A stretch of DNA of 64,000 nt from NCBI GenBank assembly GCA_035532075.1, contig DATKRV010000098.1, forward strand, positions 73,445 to 137,444, read 5' to 3'. Positions 25,274-34,339 of this stretch are shown here, one piece after another. This DNA is from CAIVND01 sp035532075. GTDB lineage: Bacteria > Actinomycetota > Acidimicrobiia > Acidimicrobiales > Bog-793. Under the pieces are notes generated by a model. It had not been told where the DNA came from and did not search any database. It was given only the letters and a program-made list of their open reading frames with translations. A program made the translations under genes and the position numbers. The first letter of the stretch is position 1. Every line of letters starts with the position of its first letter.

Positions 25274-26458
25274 TCAGCCGTTCGCGTTCAGGGTGAGATA
25301 TGGCTTGATAGCTGCCTCACCTGATGGCAGCGTCGCGGCGTTGATCTGCCTTGTGATCTCCTGCGGCGTCACATATGTGTCAGGAATATCGAGGTTGAGC
25401 AACGCGGAATCGACACTCTTTGAGAGCATCGCATGCTTGAATGCAATCCGCAGGGCCGCCACATACTTCATCGGTGTTCCCTGTGGCTCGAACAGAGTGT
25501 CGAACGCCATTGCATCCAACGCATTCATGACCTTCATGGCCGCAAATGCGGACTTCACCTTTGGAGGATTCGCAGCCATCCAGGTGGAGAGCGTCGGCAC
25601 ATGCGACATCCTTGCGTAGTCGACCGTGCCCGGTGTCGCGGGAACCGAGGAGGCAAGTGGAACAAGCGTGCCGGCCTGAATGCTCGGAATGAACACAGAG
25701 GCGGCGTTGATCCCAATTGTTCCATCGCGGCGAAGCAATCCCGCAAGTGCCCCTGGTGCGTTCGGATAGCCACTCAGGATCGTCGAGCCATGTGACTTGT
25801 AGGCATCGAGCAGGAACGTCGTCATCATTCCACCCTGACCCTCAAGTGAGACCCAGACGTTCTTTGTCTTGAGCGCCGTACCGAGCCGGGTGAGGCCGGA
25901 ACTCTTCACGGCTGCAAGGACATAGGGCTGTGGTCCCGCTCCACCGATGAGCTCCTGGTCTTTGATCGTGTAGGCGACGCTTGGAACCTTTTCGATGTCA
26001 TTTTGGATGTATTCGCCAAAGTACCCCATCGCGATCGTCAACCCATTTGGCGCTGCGCTGGCTCCCTCGTCAGAGCCGGGGATCGTGGCGCCCGGCGTGA
26101 TGTCGGTGACGTTGACCGTGGCATGGAGATAACTACCGATCGCCGGGGCGAGGGTAAGCGCAAATTCGTCGTATCCGGCGCCGGAACCCCCTCCGGTAAT
26201 GAAGCTCAGTGTCTTGCCCCGGTAGAAGGCGAAATCGGGCTTGACCACAGCGGTCTTGTGCGCTCGCACGCCCGTTGACGCGCTCGCCGCTCCTGTCATC
26301 GCCGCCGCGGAGCCCACGAGACCGAATGCCGTCGCCACGACGAGCGCGGATCGAGTCAGGCGATGAACTGAAGATTGGATACCGGTATCTCGGTGAACCC
26401 GACCACTACCTGCCTTACGAAAGATTCTCAAAATTCTCCCCCCTAGAGTTGGCTGCAC
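25274..26458 (-). CDS. tctC: Tripartite tricarboxylate transporter substrate-binding protein (TctC/Bug family)
   Basis: An extracytoplasmic solute receptor of about 390 residues. It starts with a basic region followed by a hydrophobic signal segment (SALVVATAFGLVGSAAA), no lipobox cysteine is seen, and the mature part begins in FAFYRGKTLSFITGGGSGAGYDEF, close to the family start. The receptor delivers carboxylates (citrate, aromatic acids and so on) to the TctA/TctB membrane part, encoded upstream as one fused chain. The GTG at 26458 gives the longest form; a TTG at 26431 with AGGGGGGAG 4 bases upstream is at least as likely a start, so the first 9 residues are uncertain. About 200 bases with two regulatory-looking repeats precede it. 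Confidence 0.86.
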   Translation of the reverse strand: MQPTLGGRILRIFRKAGSGRVHRDTGIQSSVHRLTRSALVVATAFGLVGSAAAMTGAASASTGVRAHKTAVVKPDFAFYRGKTLSFITGGGSGAGYDEFALTLAPAIGSYLHATVNVTDITPGATIPGSDEGASAAPNGLTIAMGYFGEYIQNDIEKVPSVAYTIKDQELIGGAGPQPYVLAAVKSSGLTRLGTALKTKNVWVSLEGQGGMMTTFLLDAYKSHGSTILSGYPNAPGALAGLLRRDGTIGINAASVFIPSIQAGTLVPLASSVPATPGTVDYARMSHVPTLSTWMAANPPKVKSAFAAMKVMNALDAMAFDTLFEPQGTPMKYVAALRIAFKHAMLSKSVDSALLNLDIPDTYVTPQEITRQINAATLPSGEAAIKPYLTLNANG

Positions 26459-26479
26459 CGTCAGATCGTTGAAATGTTG

Positions 26480-26514
26480 CTACTGCATTTCGATACGTTA
26501 CTACTGCATTTCGA
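26480..26514. repeat. Direct repeat upstream of tctC, 21-base spacing
   Basis: CTACTGCATTTCGA is repeated exactly at 26480-26493 and 26501-26514, with starts 21 bases apart (two helix turns), just upstream of the tctC start. Both copies would face the same side of the DNA, as for a regulator that binds as stacked dimers. No regulator gene is nearby. Confidence 0.5.
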
Positions 26515-26595
26515 CCGAGTGGACCTTTTCATCGCCCAACCTGCAAATCTTGGCCCCTCGCGGATCCTCCCCGAGACAGGCCATGAGGGGCGCCG

Positions 26596-26640
26596 GTCCG
26601 CGGAAGATTCACAGGTCTTGGCTGGAAAATCTCCGCGGAC
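26596..26640. terminator. Long hairpin after the fused tctAB gene
   Basis: The arm 26596-26609 (GTCCGCGGAAGATT) pairs with 26628-26640 (AATCTCCGCGGAC) over 13 base pairs with one bulged A and an 18-base loop, 20 bases past the tctAB stop on the minus strand. A partial terminator that lowers tctC expression, or a processing site, would fit. Confidence 0.55.
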
Positions 26641-26659
26641 GCCTTCGTCGGATCAGCCG

Positions 26660-28813
26660 TCAGAGTCGGACGATTGGGGTGAAGGTCAGGTGGAGAAGAT
26701 TCAGCACCTCGTAGGTTGCGTACCACATCGCGGCAGATCCGACCACGGAGTAGATAATCCGCCCACGCAAGGTGGCCAGGGAGCGCCTCGTGGCGAACAT
26801 CCCGTAGAGGATGACAAATACAGGCTCAGTGACCAGGTAACCAAAGAGGAACACCACCAGGGTGAGCAGACAAAAGACCGCCAGGGCAAAGAGCTCCCGG
26901 GAGTACTGACCGTTCACTCCCCAGGCCTTGTTGATGATCACCGGCAGCCGGCGCCTGCCACTCACTGGATCGACCTCCAGCGGGGTCACAGGACGCGCCG
27001 CCGCCTCTCTCCGGGCAGGCCGCATGCGCAAGAAATGCCGGAAAGCGACAAAGTCAACCGGAAGACGCCACGCCGCGCCGAGAAGTGTGAGCCCCCCTCC
27101 GAGAACCGGAAACAGCGCGGACTTCCAGCTGTACGCGCTGATCGCGTACAGCGAGAAACCCAGTGAGGAGCAGAACAAGAGGAGCGAGACGATGAACGCG
27201 AGCTGGGGATAGGGATTTCGTTGCATGAATCGTTCCGAGACGATCTCAGCCCGCCTGACGGGATCCTCTTCGAGAATCGGTGGGTTGTTCTTCTTTGCGT
27301 CACTGCGTAACTGCACTGTCTTGAGGACCAAGATTCCAATCGCGACAAAGATCAGAACGTCCGCCAGCGGGCGGGCGCCAAAGAGCGAGAAGCCGGGAAA
27401 AACCTGCCGCGTCAGCCAGATATTGTCCTCAAGTGTTGGACCGAGGACCAACCCGATCGCAAACGCCGCGAGTGAGTACCGAAGGCGACGCATGATAAAG
27501 CCGACGATGCAAAAGACGAGTGCCTCCATCGTCGAAAAAAAGGAGACATCGGCGACGAATGGCCCAAGCAGCGTGAGGCACATGATGAACGGCACCAGCA
27601 GTGGACCGGGAACGCGCGTCACACGCGCGAGGATTGGGGAGAAGAGCAGTCCGATTGCGGTGCCAATGATTCCCGAGAGCGCAATGACCCAGATCATCTC
27701 GTAGGGCAGCACGGGATAGTTCTTCGTAAAGTTTCCACCGAACTGGATGCCCTTGATCGTCAGCGCAGCCACATACAACGCCCCAAAAATTCCACCCGGG
27801 ATACCAAGGGCAATGATCGGAATCATCCCACCGACCTCCTTGGAGATCGACGATGCCTCCGGCGCGATGATTCCCTCAGGAATCCCCGTACCGAACAGTT
27901 CACGCCTCCGGCTCGACTGCTGGGCGATGCCGTAAGAGAGGAAGTTGGCGGCAAAACCGCCGATGCCCGGAATGATTCCACACACCACGCCAACGATCGC
28001 GCCGCGGATCAGCGCCACCCAATGAAGGAACGCCTCACCGATTCCCTGGATGACCTGCCTGCCAAATCCTCGTTCGAGACGTACTGCGGCGAGGCTCGAA
28101 TCGACCTCGTTCCCCATCATGTCCTGGCTCGCGATCGTCGTTGCCGTTCCAAAGACAAGCACCATCTGAGGAACGGCAAACAGCCCAAGTGCGAGCGACA
28201 CAATGGAGATACCACCGATGAGACTGATTGCTCCGCCGGTGAATCGATATTCACCCGTAACCGGATCGGCGCCGATGGAAGAGAGAACGATGCCGATGCC
28301 CGCGGAGATGATCGCCTTGCTCACCCTGTCCGTGCCAAGCGTACCGACCAACAGCAGGGCGATCATGATCACGGCGACGAACTCCGGCGGGTGAAAGATG
28401 CCAGGGAGTTGGTTGACAAGAGGAATCAGCGCGACCACCATGGCACAGCCGATAATTCCGCCAAGACAGGTGGAGGCCGCCGATATCCCGAGCGCTCTCC
28501 CGGCCTCTCCACGCTGTGCCATCGGAAAACCGTCAAAAGTGACTGCGAATGCCTCTGGGTGCGCGGGCGTGTTTAACAGGATCGAGGTCACCGACGCGCT
28601 GTAATAGCTCGCGGCTCCAGTTGCAAGAAAAAGACAGATCGTGCCAATAAGGCTGATGTGATAGGTGAAGACGAGGACGATGCTGAGCACCACCGCACCG
28701 CCAAGGCCTGGAATGACACCAAAGACCATCCCGATGATGGATCCCCCGAAGAGGTACAAAAGTCCCTGTGTGGTCCCAAGCACCGTCAGTCCACTGAGAA
28801 GATTATGCAACAA
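26660..28813 (-). CDS. Fused TctA-TctB permease of a tripartite tricarboxylate transporter
   Basis: A 717-residue membrane protein. Residues 1 to about 505 are TctA: about 11-12 membrane segments and the family signatures GGSIIGMVFGVIPGLGG near the N-terminus and GAIVGVVCGIIPGIGGFAA near 300. After a charged linker (about 506-545) the C-terminal 170 residues look like TctB: four hydrophobic segments, with WKSALFPVLGGGLTLLG after the first. The two parts are normally separate genes. Together with TctC they form a secondary transporter driven by ion gradients. The order here is fused tctAB before tctC, the reverse of the usual tctC-tctB-tctA. The ATG lies 354 bases from a divergent amidohydrolase. 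Confidence 0.88.
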   Translation of the reverse strand: MLHNLLSGLTVLGTTQGLLYLFGGSIIGMVFGVIPGLGGAVVLSIVLVFTYHISLIGTICLFLATGAASYYSASVTSILLNTPAHPEAFAVTFDGFPMAQRGEAGRALGISAASTCLGGIIGCAMVVALIPLVNQLPGIFHPPEFVAVIMIALLLVGTLGTDRVSKAIISAGIGIVLSSIGADPVTGEYRFTGGAISLIGGISIVSLALGLFAVPQMVLVFGTATTIASQDMMGNEVDSSLAAVRLERGFGRQVIQGIGEAFLHWVALIRGAIVGVVCGIIPGIGGFAANFLSYGIAQQSSRRRELFGTGIPEGIIAPEASSISKEVGGMIPIIALGIPGGIFGALYVAALTIKGIQFGGNFTKNYPVLPYEMIWVIALSGIIGTAIGLLFSPILARVTRVPGPLLVPFIMCLTLLGPFVADVSFFSTMEALVFCIVGFIMRRLRYSLAAFAIGLVLGPTLEDNIWLTRQVFPGFSLFGARPLADVLIFVAIGILVLKTVQLRSDAKKNNPPILEEDPVRRAEIVSERFMQRNPYPQLAFIVSLLLFCSSLGFSLYAISAYSWKSALFPVLGGGLTLLGAAWRLPVDFVAFRHFLRMRPARREAAARPVTPLEVDPVSGRRRLPVIINKAWGVNGQYSRELFALAVFCLLTLVVFLFGYLVTEPVFVILYGMFATRRSLATLRGRIIYSVVGSAAMWYATYEVLNLLHLTFTPIVRL

Positions 28814-29167
28814 TTCGGTACTCCGTTTCCCCGGGCTCTGGAAGTTTTAGCATTTCGCCAAGGCCCGCGCGTCACATTTCAATCTCACCGAGACAACCCT
28901 AAAGAAGAACACGACAACGATGTATTCCGAGGTTTTAACGACGGGCAATGGAAATGCAATTTGGGCAACCCTCTCCGCGAAAGGGAGGCGCCTTTGATTC
29001 GAACGGAGAGCTTCGAATCATTGATTGGCATACTCCGCGGTACCCGGAACTCCACCACACGACGTTGAACCCAACGCTGCCGAGATTGATCATGCCGAGA
29101 GCAGATCATCATTTCATCTTGAAAAATATTGAAACATGAGTAGCATGCGACGCAGCCATCTGATGAT
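28814..29167. other. Divergent intergenic region, one doubtful small ORF
   Basis: 354 bases between tctAB and the amidohydrolase. It must hold at least the tctAB promoter. A 63-codon ORF on the plus strand (28948-29139, with NGELRIIDWHTPRYPEL) has no ribosome site and no recognised family; it may be a remnant or chance. No transporter regulator is present. Confidence 0.4.
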
Positions 29168-30255
29168 ATGAGCAAGGGGGAATTGCCACGCTAGATCAAT
29201 CTGCCCATTCGAAATCCACGTCTCCGGCATCGGTCTCGATTCCGCTTTTCTCGGCGGATAGCCACGTCATAGAAGAGCCAAGTCTGTGGGACGGAATCTT
29301 GCCCGATGGCTATTTTGCGCCAAGCGGTTTTCATGATCGACCAGGTCGCGTCGACCCCGTCGCACGGATTAGCGAGATGGCGATCGATGGCGTTGACGGC
29401 GAGGTGCTCTATCCTTCACTCGCCCTTGAACTCTTTGCCCTCGATGACGCTTCCCTTCAAGAACGGACCTTTGCGCGTTACAACTCCTGGCTGATGGAGT
29501 TCTGCGAGGTCAAACCCGAAGCGCTCATCGGAATCGGCCTCGTCTCGATGTACAACATGGATATCGCGGTCAAAGAACTTGAACGTTGCGCCGAGGGAGG
29601 ACTCCGCGGATGCCAGATATGGCAGTCGCCGCATGCGAGTCTCCCCCTCTCAGCCGCGCACTACGAACCGTTTTGGGAGGCTGCCGCCTCGTTGAACATG
29701 CCCGTCAGTCTGCACATCCTGACGGGATTCAATTACAGCAGCAGGCAGAGCCGGAGTGACTCAAAAAAAATCGAAGATCCGATTGAGCGTTCGATCGATG
29801 GCTACAAAGGATCAGTAACGCGAAAATTGGACGCGGCCTGTGACGCGATCGTCGACATCATGTTCGGCGGAGCGCTCGATCGCCACCCAAACCTCAAGCT
29901 CGTCACGGTAGAGAATGAAATCGGCTGGATACCCTTCGTACTCAACCAGTTCGACTATTACTGCAACCGATTCCGCGAATCGCGTCAGACGGGAATGTCA
30001 AAGTTGCCTTCGGAGTACTTCGGCTCCCAGGTCTTCTCCACCTTCTTCCGCGATCCAGTCGGCATGAAGTTGCTCGGTTGGTGGAAGGGAGCCGGCGGGT
30101 GCATGTGGTCAAACGACTATCCGCATCCCAACTCGACCTGGCCTCATTCCCAGGAGATCGTCGCGGAGAACCTCAGCTACCTCAACCCGGAGATCTATCG
30201 CAAAGTCGTCCGCGAGACCGCGATGAACCTGTATTCACTCCACGAGGCGCGCTAA
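29168..30255 (+). CDS. Amidohydrolase-related (TIM-barrel) protein with apparent 5' frameshift
   Basis: A metal-dependent hydrolase/decarboxylase of the amidohydrolase-2 family (COG2159). Homology is clear from residue LFSADSHVIEEPSLWDG onward, which codes in frame from at least 29245, and continues through QIWQSPHASLPLSAAHYEPF, SLHILTG and the metal-site WSNDYPHPNSTWP. That frame has no ATG, GTG or TTG before the metal-binding DSH motif: the first is the TTG at 29299, which would remove it. An ATG at 29168 in the neighbouring frame would connect if the G5 run at 29176-29180 had one more G. So there is either a one-base indel, a sequencing error, or a rare start codon. The gene is convergent with hyuA. 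Substrate unknown. Confidence 0.75.
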
Positions 30256-30324
30256 GGCGCTCCTTGCACCTGCCTGGTTCGAAGTTCCTCCTCGAACGGA
30301 TACCTCCTCGAACAAAATGACGAC

Positions 30325-32406
30325 CTAAAGCGCGGTTGCATCGGCGCGGATCTCGATCAGGCCAAGCTCCACGACCGTCGCCGTCTGTTGCGGAAAAATG
30401 ACGGTCGTCGAATCTCCCTGGAGGAGAATTGCCGGTCCCGCGATGACCGATCCCTCCGGCAACTTTGCCCTCTCATAGAGATCGGTCAAGGTGCCAGATG
30501 CACCCATGTACGTCTCACAGGTGCCAATTTTCGCATCGATGAGTTGGGAGGGCATCTGGAACGGCGAGACGATCGGAGCCTGGGGAACAAGAGCCACCGC
30601 TGCGAGCCGGTAGTTGACGATCTCGACAGGTTCGTCGCGCGCCGCATGACCGGTCAACTGTTCGTGATATGCGTCAAATTTCTCCCGAACCGACAAAAGA
30701 TCGGCAGCGCTTCGTACCGGCTCATCGATCCCGACGGTGAGCTCATAGGCCTGACCGATGTAGCGAAGATCGAGCGCGTACTCGAACTTCAGTTGCTCCG
30801 CTCCAAATCCCTGACCAAGGAGGTCACGTGCACCCTGGGAGCGAAGCCTTTCGAATGCCTCGCCCACGTGCGCCGCGCTGACCCGGTGGATACCGATGAG
30901 TTCAGAAAATACATAATCCTGTCGAACGTCTGAGAGAAGCAGCCCGAGGGCGGAAAACACCCCGGGAAGAGCCGGAATGATTGCACCTTTCATCCCAAGA
31001 TCAGCCGCGATCGACGAGGCATGCAACGGTCCGGCACCTCCAAATGCAAGCAGGTAGAAATCGCGTAGGTCATAACCCCGATTACTCGAAACGGTCTTCA
31101 CCGCCTCTTCCATCTTGACGTTGACAATCTCGATGATGCCCCTCGCTGCTTCGGTCACCGAGAGACCAAGTGGATCGGCGACATGGATCCGCACCGCCTC
31201 AAACGCCAGATTGCGGTCGACCTGCATAGCCCCGCCGGCGAGCGGAGTCTCGACATTCAAAAGGCCGAGGACAACATTCGCGTCCGTGATCGTCGGCTGC
31301 TCTCCGCCCCTGCCGTAGCAGGCGGGGCCAGGGTCGGCACCGGCAGATTGTGGGCCGACCTGGAGCACGCCAGAGCTGTCGATCCATGCCAGCGTGCCGC
31401 CGCCCGCCGCGACGGTGTGAATATCGAGCATCGGAACGAGTACATCTCGTCCATATACCTTTCCTCCCATCCGGCGAACCGGGGTGCGGTTCTCGATCAA
31501 CGCAACATCTGTCGACGTTCCACCCATGTCAAACGTGACGACGTTCTCGAACCTCTCGGAAGCCTCCAGGATCCGGGTTGCAGCAATGACCCCCGCAGCT
31601 GGGCCCGAAAGAATCGTCTGCACGCTCCGCTGTGCAGCAACGGCAAAACTCGAGACTCCGCCATTTGAACGCATGATGTATCGCTGATCGCCAAGGAACC
31701 CCAACCCGACAAGTCGCTCATCGAGCAAGACGAGATAACGCTCCATGAGCGGATTGAGATACGCATTCACGACCGTCGTGGAGAGCCGGTAATACTCACG
31801 AATCTGCGGAATGATCTCGCACGAGAGCGACACGTTGATCCCGGGAGCGAATTCCTCGAACCAGCGACCGAGCTGTCGCTCATGATCTGGATTCATGAAC
31901 GAAAAGAGAAGACAGACCGCGACCGACTCGACGCCATGCGCGACCATGCGCCGTATCGCACGAAGGGCTTGCTCCCGGTCGAGTCCGATATGTACCGATC
32001 CATCAAAGAGAACCCGCTCATGGATCTCCTCGGTCAGTTTCGGAGGAACGAGCGCCTTCGGTTTTTGATAGAAAAGGTCATAGGTCGAAGCACCGTACGG
32101 GCGGCTCTGCTCCCCTATCTCGTAGATGCCGCGGAAACCCTCTGTCACGAAAAGCCCCGTCCGCGCGCCCTTCTCCTCCAAGATCGCGTTCGTGCCGACG
32201 GTAGTTCCGTGGCAAAAGAACTTGACCTCGGAGCCGTTTGCGCCGACTAGGTCGAGGTGCTTGTTCAGACCGCTGATGATCCCATCTGCCTCATGGCCGC
32301 GTGTGGAGGGCACCTTGAAAACCTCGAACGCGCCAGTATCTTCGTTGAGGACCACGAAATCCGTAAAGGTCCCTCCCGTATCCACCGCAACGCGCAAGGT
32401 CGTCAT
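30325..32406 (-). CDS. hyuA: Hydantoinase/oxoprolinase family protein, A subunit (HyuA)
   Basis: A 693-residue ATP-dependent HyuA-family subunit, with the N-terminal phosphate loop VDTGGTFTDFV, the second nucleotide element FDMGGTSTDVALIENR and an SNGGVSSF motif near residue 250. The family covers N-methylhydantoinase, 5-oxoprolinase, and acetone or acetophenone carboxylase beta parts, so the exact reaction is open. The ATG at 32406 has GAGACGGA just upstream; a longer in-frame form to 32433 is less likely. hyuB precedes it on the same strand, with 175 bases and a perfect hairpin between them. Confidence 0.9.
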   Translation of the reverse strand: MTTLRVAVDTGGTFTDFVVLNEDTGAFEVFKVPSTRGHEADGIISGLNKHLDLVGANGSEVKFFCHGTTVGTNAILEEKGARTGLFVTEGFRGIYEIGEQSRPYGASTYDLFYQKPKALVPPKLTEEIHERVLFDGSVHIGLDREQALRAIRRMVAHGVESVAVCLLFSFMNPDHERQLGRWFEEFAPGINVSLSCEIIPQIREYYRLSTTVVNAYLNPLMERYLVLLDERLVGLGFLGDQRYIMRSNGGVSSFAVAAQRSVQTILSGPAAGVIAATRILEASERFENVVTFDMGGTSTDVALIENRTPVRRMGGKVYGRDVLVPMLDIHTVAAGGGTLAWIDSSGVLQVGPQSAGADPGPACYGRGGEQPTITDANVVLGLLNVETPLAGGAMQVDRNLAFEAVRIHVADPLGLSVTEAARGIIEIVNVKMEEAVKTVSSNRGYDLRDFYLLAFGGAGPLHASSIAADLGMKGAIIPALPGVFSALGLLLSDVRQDYVFSELIGIHRVSAAHVGEAFERLRSQGARDLLGQGFGAEQLKFEYALDLRYIGQAYELTVGIDEPVRSAADLLSVREKFDAYHEQLTGHAARDEPVEIVNYRLAAVALVPQAPIVSPFQMPSQLIDAKIGTCETYMGASGTLTDLYERAKLPEGSVIAGPAILLQGDSTTVIFPQQTATVVELGLIEIRADATAL

Positions 32407-32473
32407 TTCCGTCTCACCGTCGGTAGATTCCAATCACTCGATCTGTCGGTTTCACACACAACATTGACAGACA

Positions 32474-32511
32474 ACCAACGGGACCTCCCGAGCTCCTATC
32501 CTCCCGTTGGT
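32474..32511. terminator. Hairpin between hyuB and hyuA
   Basis: ACCAACGGGA (32474-32483) pairs perfectly with TCCCGTTGGT (32502-32511), a 10-base-pair stem with an 18-base loop. It lies after the hyuB stop and before hyuA on the minus strand. It could attenuate transcription or set the ratio of the two subunits. No T-run. Confidence 0.5.
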
Positions 32512-32581
32512 CGCGCGACACCCAGACCGAGATGGCACCTCGTAGCTCATTGTGGATCCGCAGCTGTCTCGAGCGGATCAA

Positions 32582-34339
32582 CTACTGCGCGTTCCATTCT
32601 TGAATAGCGTCATCGAGACGAACAGGATCCACACCATATTCCGCAACTGCAGAATCTCTGCTCACATAGCCATTAAAGACATCTTCAAGCACCTCACCAA
32701 AGGGCCGCGCGCGGGGATCTCCGTAGCCACCACCTCCGGCCTTTTCAAGTTGCACCCGATCGTCTGATTTCAGACGAACTCCGCTGAAGCGACTAGAACA
32801 GATCCGCTCTTCGGGCATGCCCGGATTGACGATCGCGCTTCCACAGTGTCCGGAACGACCTCCCTCGAATCCGTAGGCAGGAACGTCGTGACGGCCCCCG
32901 CGCAGTGTCCACTGCGCATCATCAGTGAGAATGCGATAGACGCGCCTCGGTCCAAGGCCGCCGCGATAGCGACCTGCTCCCCCCGAGTCTCTGATGAGTT
33001 CGAAGCGCTCGACGCGCGTCGGAAACTCGTTCTCAATGACCTCGATCGGTGCAGTGCGGCCATTGGACAACAAGACATCGATACCGGACATTCCATCACC
33101 CAGTGGTCCTCCACCGTATGCCGAACCGATCAGTTCATATTGCACGAACGGCGACTGGTCGGGCCGGGTGCCCGCGATCATGCTCCCGCCCACCCCACCA
33201 TTTCCGGCCTGCGCACGCGACGGCACGAATTGGCCAAGAGCCTGGAGCACGGCCTCGGTGATCGCAGTCGCCGAGGCCATATAGGTATTCCCGGCGGCGG
33301 GGTAATTGGCGTCAAGTACGGATCCTCTGCGGAACTTCGTCTCCACCACGCGCGCTACGCCGCCGTTGTTCGGAAGTGTTGGGTCGACAAACCCGACAAG
33401 CGCGTAGTACACACAGCTTCTCGCAAGTGCCGGGCGGATGTTGACCGGACCCACCACCTGATCATCTGATTCCGTAAAGTCAAAACTGATCCGATCGCCC
33501 CTCTTTTCGATCCGCACGTGATAGCGGATCCTCTGGTTGAGCGTGATGCCATCGGAATCAACGAAAGACTCCGCCTCATGGACGCCGTCTGGCCATCGCC
33601 GGATCTCTTCTCTGAGGCGACGTTCGGTGGCCTCGTGCACCTGAGAAAAGACCCCTCGGACGACCTGCTCCCCGTATTTTTGAACCGTCTCACCGAGACG
33701 GCGTTCGCCGAGGTGCGCAACACCAACCTGACCACGGATGTCTCCAAGAATATGTTCGGGCATGCGACTGTTTGCCCGCAAGATTGCCTCGATATCGCGC
33801 TGGACCTCACCTTTTGAGATGTACCGGACAGGTGGGTACTGAATTCCCTCCTGAAAGAGCTCACGCGCTCCGGCATTGGCGGTTCCTGGTATCACACCGC
33901 CCAGATCGCTCTTGTGCGCAATGCTGCCAGAGAAGGCGAACAGACGGTCCTCGACGAAAACCGGAGCTACCACAGCCATATCCATCGAATGGGGTACTCC
34001 ACTCAAATAGGGATGATTCGCGATGAACACGTCGCCGGGGTGGATGTCCTCGCGAAAGTCGCGCACGATTGACCGGCAGACCTCGGGCAGGCAGCCCACG
34101 TGGAGGGGCAAGATAACATGCTCCCCAACGACCTCACAGTCCGCATCCATCAGCATGCAGCTCGCATCCTGGGATTCGCGAATAATCGTGGAGTAACCGG
34201 TTCGGAAGATATTCAGCTGCATGTCCTGAACGATCCCGGAAAGGCGGCTGACGATGACCTGAAACGTCACAGGATCACTTGGCTTCGCAAGCGAACCAAT
34301 CTGGCTATCTTCGATCGCGTCCGGTTTATTGGCCACCAC
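32582..34339 (-). CDS. hyuB: Hydantoinase/oxoprolinase family protein, B subunit (HyuB)
   Basis: A 585-residue HyuB-family partner of HyuA. Family marks include the N-terminal DPVTFQVIVSRLSGIVQDM, IRESQDASC, the HPGDVFIANHPYLSG stretch near residue 100, NRMPEH-like motif (SRMPEHILGDIRGQ), a glycine-rich AGNGGVGGSMIAGTRP, and the C-terminal EKAGGGGYGDPR. Together the subunits use ATP to open or carboxylate a substrate: hydantoins, oxoproline or ketones. The GTG at 34339 has GAGGGG about 9 bases upstream. It is the first gene of the minus-strand pair. A third small subunit, as in acetone carboxylase, is not seen next to it. Confidence 0.91.
   Translation of the reverse strand: MVANKPDAIEDSQIGSLAKPSDPVTFQVIVSRLSGIVQDMQLNIFRTGYSTIIRESQDASCMLMDADCEVVGEHVILPLHVGCLPEVCRSIVRDFREDIHPGDVFIANHPYLSGVPHSMDMAVVAPVFVEDRLFAFSGSIAHKSDLGGVIPGTANAGARELFQEGIQYPPVRYISKGEVQRDIEAILRANSRMPEHILGDIRGQVGVAHLGERRLGETVQKYGEQVVRGVFSQVHEATERRLREEIRRWPDGVHEAESFVDSDGITLNQRIRYHVRIEKRGDRISFDFTESDDQVVGPVNIRPALARSCVYYALVGFVDPTLPNNGGVARVVETKFRRGSVLDANYPAAGNTYMASATAITEAVLQALGQFVPSRAQAGNGGVGGSMIAGTRPDQSPFVQYELIGSAYGGGPLGDGMSGIDVLLSNGRTAPIEVIENEFPTRVERFELIRDSGGAGRYRGGLGPRRVYRILTDDAQWTLRGGRHDVPAYGFEGGRSGHCGSAIVNPGMPEERICSSRFSGVRLKSDDRVQLEKAGGGGYGDPRARPFGEVLEDVFNGYVSRDSAVAEYGVDPVRLDDAIQEWNAQ

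Noticed and set aside
26474..27166. A 230-codon plus-strand frame opposite the end of tctAB
   Set aside because: Its sequence is highly charged and repetitive and opposite a well-formed membrane domain; a shadow.
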